Shown piece after piece: positions 16,217 to 20,605 of a stretch of DNA of 20,605 nt. Under the pieces are notes generated by a model. The model did not search any database and had not been told where the DNA came from. It worked only from the letters and a program-made list of their open reading frames with translations. The stretch lies in contig JBPCTD010000007.1 in NCBI GenBank assembly GCA_051006515.1, positions 1 through 20,605 of the forward strand, in the 5' to 3' direction. Position 1 is the stretch's first letter. Each line of letters opens with the position of its first letter. This stretch comes from ZLKRG08 sp051006515. Lineage in GTDB: Bacteria; Actinomycetota; Actinomycetes; Nanopelagicales; Nanopelagicaceae. The position numbers and the translations under genes are program-made.

Positions 16217-17346
16217 TTCTGCTTCCCTGATTTGCTTTGATTATTTCCATAATTTGGCGCTTCTTTAATATCTGCCACATCGTGTGGGTGGCTCTCTTTC
16301 AACCCCGCTGCAGTAATGCGAATTAACTGACCTTCGCGGCGCAGCGTTTCAATATCAGGTGCACCGGCATAACCCATTCCGCTTCTTAATCCACCAACTA
16401 ATTGATGAATTACCGACGAAACAGGGCCACGATATTTAATCTTTCCTTCGATGCCTTCTGGTACCAACTTATCTTCAGAGAGCACATCATCTTGCATGTA
16501 ACGATCTTTTGAATATGACTTCTGTTCTCCACGTGATTGCATCGCACCAAGTGAACCCATACCGCGATAAACCTTGAACTTTGAGCCATCGATTTCAACT
16601 AACTCTGATGGTGATTCGTCGCAGCCGGCAAATAAAGATCCAAGCATGACTGTATTTGCACCAGCCACAATCGCTTTCACGATATCTCCTGAGTACTGCA
16701 GACCGCCATCTGCAATTAATGGAACCCCTGCTTTGCTACAAGCTTTATTAGCTTCCATAATTGCAGTTACTTGAGGAACACCGACTCCGGCTACAACTCG
16801 AGTGGTGCAGATTGAACCAGGACCAACACCAACTTTTACGCCATCTGCACCTGCGTTAATCAAAGCTTGTGCGCCAGAACGAGTTGCAATGTTTCCACCA
16901 ATTACTTGAGTTTCTGGTGAAAATTTCTTAACTCGTTCAATCGCTTCCAAAACTGCGCGGTGATGGCCATGTGCGGTATCTACCACCACGACATCTACGC
17001 CAGCATCAATGATTGCTTGTGCGCGCTTAAATCCATCTTCACCAACACCAACTGCTGCTCCAACTAACCCAACATTCTTAGCTAGCTTTACATGCGTTAC
17101 TTGCTCTTCGATCGCCAGGTTCCTATGAATGATTCCGATACCGCCAGCTTTAGCTAGCGCAATTGCCATCTGCGATTCAGTGACCGTATCCATTGCAGAT
17201 GAGACCAATGGAATCTGCAGCTTGATTTTTCTAGTTAACCAAGTGCCCACTTCAACTTCGGAAGGAACCACTTCCGAAGGTCCTGGAAGCAACAACACAT
17301 CGTCATAAGTAAGTCCGAGCATTGCGACTTTCTCAAACTCGCTCAA
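16213..17346 (-). CDS. guaB: IMP dehydrogenase lacking the CBS regulatory domain
   Basis: It oxidises IMP to XMP with NAD+, the committed step to GMP. The catalytic barrel is complete: SSAMDTVTE (49-57), VVDTAHGHH (121-129), GGNIATRSGA (150-159), the loop GPGSICTTR (175-183) with catalytic Cys180, ADGGLQYSGD (212-221), GMGSLGAMQSR (262-272) and the mobile flap Arg-Tyr in DRYMQDD (281-287). It has only 377 aa against about 490-500 in typical IMPDH. After IHRNLAIEEQVTHV (73-86) the chain goes directly to LAKNVGLVGAAVGV (88-101), so the paired CBS (Bateman) module normally inserted here is absent. The start is TTG at 17346, well supported by GGAGGTGAG just upstream. The stop overlaps guaB3 as ATGA. 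Confidence 0.94.
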   Translation of the reverse strand: MSEFEKVAMLGLTYDDVLLLPGPSEVVPSEVEVGTWLTRKIKLQIPLVSSAMDTVTESQMAIALAKAGGIGIIHRNLAIEEQVTHVKLAKNVGLVGAAVGVGEDGFKRAQAIIDAGVDVVVVDTAHGHHRAVLEAIERVKKFSPETQVIGGNIATRSGAQALINAGADGVKVGVGPGSICTTRVVAGVGVPQVTAIMEANKACSKAGVPLIADGGLQYSGDIVKAIVAGANTVMLGSLFAGCDESPSELVEIDGSKFKVYRGMGSLGAMQSRGEQKSYSKDRYMQDDVLSEDKLVPEGIEGKIKYRGPVSSVIHQLVGGLRSGMGYAGAPDIETLRREGQLIRITAAGLKESHPHDVADIKEAPNYGNNQSKSGKQK

Positions 17347-17373
17347 AACTCACCTCCACATTGCTAAGCCGTA

Positions 17374-17379
17374 ATCCTA
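17374..17379 (-). promoter_or_regulatory. Weak candidate -10 for the guaB operon
   Basis: On the minus strand TAGGAT lies about 28 nt upstream of the guaB TTG, between the long hairpin and the Shine-Dalgarno GGAGGTGAG. It matches the TAnnnT pattern seen at many actinobacterial promoters. No good -35 is seen, so this is only a suggestion that guaB can start its own transcript. Confidence 0.3.
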
Positions 17380-17403
17380 TCTTCGAGCGTAAAACAATAG
17401 AAA

Positions 17404-17473
17404 TCCCCGCGTACAAAGTGAACGGAGTAAAAGCTCTGAAAGGTCTTTTACGAGTTCACCTTTGTAGCGGGGA
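17404..17473 (-). terminator. Very long hairpin downstream of groEL, probable terminator
   Basis: TCCCCGC (17404-17410) pairs with GCGGGGA (17467-17473). Then TACAAAG (17412-17418) pairs with CTTTGTA-type bases (17460-17466), TGAAC (17419-17423) with GTTCA (17454-17458), and GTAAAAG (17427-17433) with CTTTTAC (17445-17451) around an 11-nt loop. That is about 26 pairs with small bulges. On the minus strand it is followed by ATTTCTATTGTTTT, a U-rich tail. Position 20 nt after the groEL stop fits termination of the heat-shock transcript before guaB. The length is unusual for an intrinsic terminator. Confidence 0.75.
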
Positions 17474-17492
17474 CTTAATTAAATTAATTTGC

Positions 17493-19130
17493 TTAGTGCG
17501 TATGTCCTCCAGGGCCATGCTTATGACCATGTCCACCCGCAGCTGCTTCTTCCTCTTCCTTCTTTTCGAAGACTACTGCTTCAGTGGTGATGAACATTGC
17601 TGCGATTGATGCCGCATTGGCAAGTGCAGAACGTGTCACCTTAACTGGATCGATCACGCCATCTTTATTTAGATCGCCGTAAATATCAGTTGCGGCATTG
17701 AAACCTTCATTTGGCTTCATTGCACGAACCTTTGATACAACAACATAACCTTCAAGACCAGCATTCTCTGCAATCCAACGAAGTGGTTCATCGCATGCTT
17801 TACGGACTAGACGAACACCAACTGCTTTATCTCCTGAGAATCCCAGATCGCCTTCTAGTGAATCCGCAGCATGAACTAACGCTGCGCCACCTCCGACTAC
17901 TATGCCCTCTTCGACTGCAGCACGAGTAGCAGAGATTGCATCTTCGAGGCGAAGCTTCTTCTCTTTTAACTCTACTTCAGTGTGTGCGCCAACTTTGATC
18001 ACGCAAACTCCGCCAGCTAATTTTGCCAAGCGCTCTTGTAGTTTGGTGCGATCCCAATCAGAATCGGTAATTTCAATCTCTTTGCGAATTTCAGAGATAC
18101 GATCTTGAACACGTTGCTTTTCGCCAGCGCCATCAACGATGGTGGTGTTATCTTTATCAAGAACCACGCGACGAGCGTGACCCAATACTTCTAAACCAAC
18201 TTGATCAAGTTTCATGCCGATTTCAGTGGTGACGACAGTTGCGCCAGTCAGAATCGCCATATCTTGCAACATCGCTTTACGACGATCGCCAAAGCCAGGA
18301 GCTTTAACGGCAGCAGAGGCAAAGACGCCGCGCATCTTATTGACGACTAGAGTTGAAAGTGCTTCGCCTTCAACATCTTCGGCAATAATTAATAGCGGCT
18401 TAGAAGTCTGTGCAACCTTTTCGAGCACTGGAAGTAGCTCAGATAGAGCAGAAATCTTGCCGCCAGTAATCAAGATATATGGATCGTCTAGAACAGCTTC
18501 CATGCGATCGGTATCAGTTACGAAATATGGAGAGATAAATCCTTTATCAAACTGCATACCTTCAGTGAAATCTAGCTCTAGTGCGGTAGTTGATGATTCT
18601 TCAACGGTAATAACGCCATCTTTTCCAACTTTATCCATCGCCTCTGCAATCAATTCTCCGATTGCGCGATCTTGGGCGGAAATAGTGGCAACGTTTGCAA
18701 TCTGTTCTTTGCCGCTGATTGGAGTGGCGTGAGATTTCAAAGTCTCAGAGACTTTTATAACTGCCGCTTCAATGCCCAGCTTTAAATCCATCGGCTGTGC
18801 ACCAGCTGCAAGATTGCGTAGACCTTCTTTGACCATAGCTTGCGCTAACACAGTCGCAGTTGTGGTGCCATCACCAGCAACATCGTTGGTCTTGGTTGCA
18901 ACCTCTTTAACAAGTTGTGCACCCATGTTCTCTGCCGGATCTGAAAGTTCGATCTCTTTTGCAATTGTCACGCCGTCATTTGTAATTAACGGAGCGCCAA
19001 AAGATTTTGCGATCACGACATTTCGACCCTTAGGGCCAAGTGTCACTTTAACGGTATCTGCGAGGATATTTACTCCGCGCTCCATAGCGCGACGAGCTAC
19101 CTCATCGAAATGTAATTGCTTTCCAGCCAT
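17493..19130 (-). CDS. groL: Chaperonin GroEL (60 kDa) with His-rich C-terminal tail
   Basis: This is the ATP-driven folding chamber that works with GroES. It has 545 aa, full length. Family landmarks are TLGPKGRNV (about 30-38), NDGVTIAKEIEL, GDGTTTATVLAQ (ATP site, about 86-97), the apical domain with KPLLIIAEDVEGEALSTL, CVIKVGAHTEVELKEKK, and AVEEGIVVGGGAAL near 405-418 with the hydrolysis region. The tail ends GGHGHKHGPGGHTH, with five His in the last 13 residues, in place of the Gly-Gly-Met repeats of housekeeping GroEL. Actinobacterial GroEL1, encoded next to groES, typically has such a His-rich end, while a second, GGM-tailed GroEL2 sits elsewhere. AAAGGG precedes the ATG, and the gap to groES is 13 nt, so the two form one heat-shock operon. 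Confidence 0.96.
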   Translation of the reverse strand: MAGKQLHFDEVARRAMERGVNILADTVKVTLGPKGRNVVIAKSFGAPLITNDGVTIAKEIELSDPAENMGAQLVKEVATKTNDVAGDGTTTATVLAQAMVKEGLRNLAAGAQPMDLKLGIEAAVIKVSETLKSHATPISGKEQIANVATISAQDRAIGELIAEAMDKVGKDGVITVEESSTTALELDFTEGMQFDKGFISPYFVTDTDRMEAVLDDPYILITGGKISALSELLPVLEKVAQTSKPLLIIAEDVEGEALSTLVVNKMRGVFASAAVKAPGFGDRRKAMLQDMAILTGATVVTTEIGMKLDQVGLEVLGHARRVVLDKDNTTIVDGAGEKQRVQDRISEIRKEIEITDSDWDRTKLQERLAKLAGGVCVIKVGAHTEVELKEKKLRLEDAISATRAAVEEGIVVGGGAALVHAADSLEGDLGFSGDKAVGVRLVRKACDEPLRWIAENAGLEGYVVVSKVRAMKPNEGFNAATDIYGDLNKDGVIDPVKVTRSALANAASIAAMFITTEAVVFEKKEEEEAAAGGHGHKHGPGGHTH

Positions 19131-19143
19131 CTGCGCTGCCCTT

Positions 19144-19437
19144 TTACTTTTCGATTACTGCGAGAATATCGCGAGCTGAGAGCACAAGAAACTCATCGTT
19201 GTTGTACTTAACTTCAGTTCCGCCGTACTTGCTATAAAGCACTACATCGCCGACCTTTACATCCATTGGCACGCGAACACCATCATCGAAACGACCTGGG
19301 CCAACTGCGACCACGGTGCCTTCCTGTGGCTTCTCTTTAGCAGTATCTGGAATTACTAAACCTGATGCTGTTGTCTGTTCCGCGGTTGATGGCTTAACGA
19401 CAATGCGATCTTCAAGTGGCTTGATATTTACGCCCAT
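19144..19437 (-). CDS. groS: Co-chaperonin GroES (10 kDa)
   Basis: This is the heptameric lid of the GroEL chamber. It has 97 aa, the usual length. Visible are KPLEDRIVVKP (6-16), the GroEL-binding mobile loop EQTTASGLVIPDTAKEKP (20-37), EGTVVAVGPGR (39-49), VGDVVLYSKYGGTEVK (62-77) and ending SARDILAVIEK. AAGGAG lies 6 nt upstream of the ATG, a strong ribosome site. It is the first gene of the groES-groEL operon and lies 34 nt downstream of a CIRCE element. Confidence 0.97.
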   Translation of the reverse strand: MGVNIKPLEDRIVVKPSTAEQTTASGLVIPDTAKEKPQEGTVVAVGPGRFDDGVRVPMDVKVGDVVLYSKYGGTEVKYNNDEFLVLSARDILAVIEK

Positions 19438-19470
19438 TGATTACTCCTTAAAAGTGGGATAGATCTGTAA

Positions 19471-19497
19471 TTAGCACTCTCTACTGCCAAGTGCTAA
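19471..19497. promoter_or_regulatory. CIRCE operator (HrcA binding site) of groES-groEL
   Basis: TTAGCACTC (19471-19479), a 9-nt spacer, then AAGTGCTAA (19489-19497). This matches the CIRCE consensus TTAGCACTC-N9-GAGTGCTAA with one mismatch (A for G in the second arm on the plus strand). It lies between the likely promoter and the groES ribosome site, the standard position for heat-inducible repression by HrcA. hrcA itself is not in the window. Confidence 0.93.
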
Positions 19498-19504
19498 GGG
19501 CTAA

Positions 19505-19532
19505 AGGTTAATAATCAAGCGTAAATATTCAA
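19505..19532 (-). promoter_or_regulatory. Candidate groES-groEL promoter
   Basis: On the minus strand TTGAAT (19532-19527) and TAACCT (19510-19505) are 16 nt apart. The predicted start point falls at the edge of the CIRCE element, so a bound repressor would block initiation. The -35 has the TTGA core; the -10 fits only TAnnnT. Confidence 0.45.
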
Positions 19533-19563
19533 AATCGGCAGCTATCGAAGCTAATCAGAACGC

Positions 19564-20565
19564 CTAAATTGTCAGCGCTGAGTCCGCCAGCGCCCCATTG
19601 GCCTTGGCCCCAGCGCTAAGCAGGAGGTCACCAAGGGCAGCGACCATGGCGCCGTTATCGGTACATAGGCCAGGGCTTGGAATATGAAGCCGCACCCCTT
19701 CTGCTTCCGCCCGCTCTGTTGCAACCTGGCGAAGGCGAGAATTTGCTGCGACGCCACCGGCGATAACTAATCGATCGATGCCGCTTTCTTTGCATGCGCG
19801 CAACGATTTCAAAAGCAATACATCAACTATCGCTTCCTGGAATGAAGCCGCCACATCTGCTCTGACATTATCTGGCGTCTGTTCGATGTAACGAGCAACT
19901 GCCGTTTTCAAACCAGAGAATGAGAAGTTATAAGGACGAGTCCGCCAATCTTCAGCTGTAGTTAATCCGCGCGGGAAATCTATATTGATATTACCAAAAG
20001 TTGCTTCGCGATCAATTGCTGGGCCGCCTGGAAAACCTAAATTTAAAATTCGGGCGATTTTATCGAATGCTTCTCCTGCAGCATCGTCCATCGTTGCACC
20101 TAATTTTTTTACATCGCCAGTAATGTCATTTACCTGTAAAAGCGATGAGTGACCGCCACTTACTAAAAGTGCAATCGTTGGTTCGAGTGCTTGATCATGA
20201 GTTAAGTAATCAACGGCAATATGTGAAGTCAAATGATTGACGCCATAAAGTGGTTTATCAAGCGCTGTGGCAAGGCCGGTAGCTCCTGCAACTCCAACTA
20301 GAAGCGCACCTATCAAACCTGGTCCTTCAGTAACTGCAATGGCATCTACGTCAGACATTTTTAAGTTAGCATCATCTAGCGCTTGTTGTAATACATTTAT
20401 AAAGGATTCTAAATGTGCACGGCTTGCTATCTCAGGCACAACTCCACCAAAACGAGCATGTTCATCCATGCTTGAAGAAATTACATTAGCCAATAATTTG
20501 CGATTCTTTACGATTCCTACTGCAGTTTCATCGCATGAAGTTTCGATACCCAGAACTATGCTCAT
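19564..20565 (-). CDS. tsaD: tRNA N6-adenosine threonylcarbamoyltransferase TsaD
   Basis: It transfers the threonylcarbamoyl group to A37 of ANN-decoding tRNAs, together with TsaB and TsaE. It has 333 aa, typical of bacterial TsaD (Kae1/Gcp family). The N-terminal ASKHA fold starts VLGIETSCDETAVG (4-17). Metal ligands are His111 and His115 in NHLTSH, plus Asp303 in CTDNGAMVA. Further motifs are SGGHSSL (136-142), DDAAGEAFDK (160-169), PGGPAIDREA, FSFSGLKTAV (215-224) and IAGGVAANSRLR (268-279). The ATG overlaps the rimI stop as ATGA. It ends 126 nt before groES; no convincing terminator is seen in that gap. Confidence 0.96.
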   Translation of the reverse strand: MSIVLGIETSCDETAVGIVKNRKLLANVISSSMDEHARFGGVVPEIASRAHLESFINVLQQALDDANLKMSDVDAIAVTEGPGLIGALLVGVAGATGLATALDKPLYGVNHLTSHIAVDYLTHDQALEPTIALLVSGGHSSLLQVNDITGDVKKLGATMDDAAGEAFDKIARILNLGFPGGPAIDREATFGNINIDFPRGLTTAEDWRTRPYNFSFSGLKTAVARYIEQTPDNVRADVAASFQEAIVDVLLLKSLRACKESGIDRLVIAGGVAANSRLRQVATERAEAEGVRLHIPSPGLCTDNGAMVAALGDLLLSAGAKANGALADSALTI

Positions 20566-20605
20566 AGTTCACGCCTCATGATCTGCGCATCTTTGCCGTA
20601 GCCAT
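20562..20605 (-). CDS. rimI: Ribosomal-protein-alanine acetyltransferase RimI, 3' end only
   Basis: Only the last 14 codons are in the window. They read GYGKDAQIMRREL then TGA. The D-A-x-x-M-R-R-x-L ending is typical of RimI-type GNAT acetyltransferases, and rimI directly precedes tsaD in most Actinobacteria. The stop overlaps the tsaD start (ATGA, 20562-20565). The call rests mainly on context, because the fragment is so short. Confidence 0.7.
   Translation of the reverse strand, partial: GYGKDAQIMRREL

Noticed and set aside
18214..18732. A 172-codon open frame on the plus strand
   Set aside because: It lies wholly antisense to groEL, is rich in Ser, Ala and Ile as expected from a codon shadow, and has no ribosome site.
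19539..19556. Possible terminator after tsaD (AGCT-N5-AGCT)
   Set aside because: The stem is only four pairs and the following bases are not a clear U-run.

Overview
The window looks like chromosome from a low-GC, streamlined actinobacterium, most probably the freshwater acI lineage (order Nanopelagicales, Planktophila/Nanopelagicus-like). The reasons are: typically actinobacterial gene neighbourhoods (sucC-sucD-DUF6350-purH-folD-DUF3017-mdh-icd; groES-groEL-guaB-guaB3-guaA; rimI-tsaD), AT-rich codon use that is rare in Actinobacteria, almost no intergenic DNA, and many 4-8 nt gene overlaps. No stretch over about 130 bases lacks a gene. I see no tRNA, rRNA, CRISPR array, insertion sequence, prophage or integrase. 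The assignment is inferred from gene order and composition, not from a search.

Layout. (1) 1-449, minus: 5' part of a CNNM/hemolysin-C-like membrane protein, cut by the window edge. (2) 566-1648, plus: a lone sugar-importer ATPase (MsiK/UgpC type) behind a structured leader that partly hides its ribosome binding site. It ends at a bidirectional terminator (about 1677-1718) shared with icd. (3) 12032 down to 1739, minus: a nearly gapless run pcrA, sucC, sucD, DUF6350, purH, folD, DUF3017, mdh, icd. It combines TCA-cycle steps (succinyl-CoA synthetase, malate and isocitrate dehydrogenases) with one-carbon and purine steps (FolD makes the 10-formyl-THF used by PurH). (4) 12079-12804, plus: a PIG-L/LmbE-type deacetylase, divergent from pcrA and convergent with the cyclophilin gene, sharing a TTAA stop. 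(5) 17346 down to 12801, minus: guaB, guaB3, guaA and a membrane-anchored cyclophilin. This is the IMP-to-GMP branch. (6) 19437 down to 17493, minus: groES-groEL under a CIRCE operator, closed by a long hairpin. (7) 20605 down to 19564, minus: rimI tail and tsaD.

No new defence or mobile system is apparent. The points worth a second look cluster on purine metabolism. GuaB (IMP dehydrogenase) appears to have lost its whole regulatory CBS (Bateman) module. GuaB3 has histidine where IMP dehydrogenases have the catalytic cysteine. purN, usually just before purH in this actinobacterial cluster, is missing, and its former neighbours overlap by 4 nt. Other points are the structured leader in front of the sugar ATPase (possibly the msiK RNA motif), a hairpin of about 70 nt between groEL and guaB, and a His-rich tail on the GroEL encoded beside groES.
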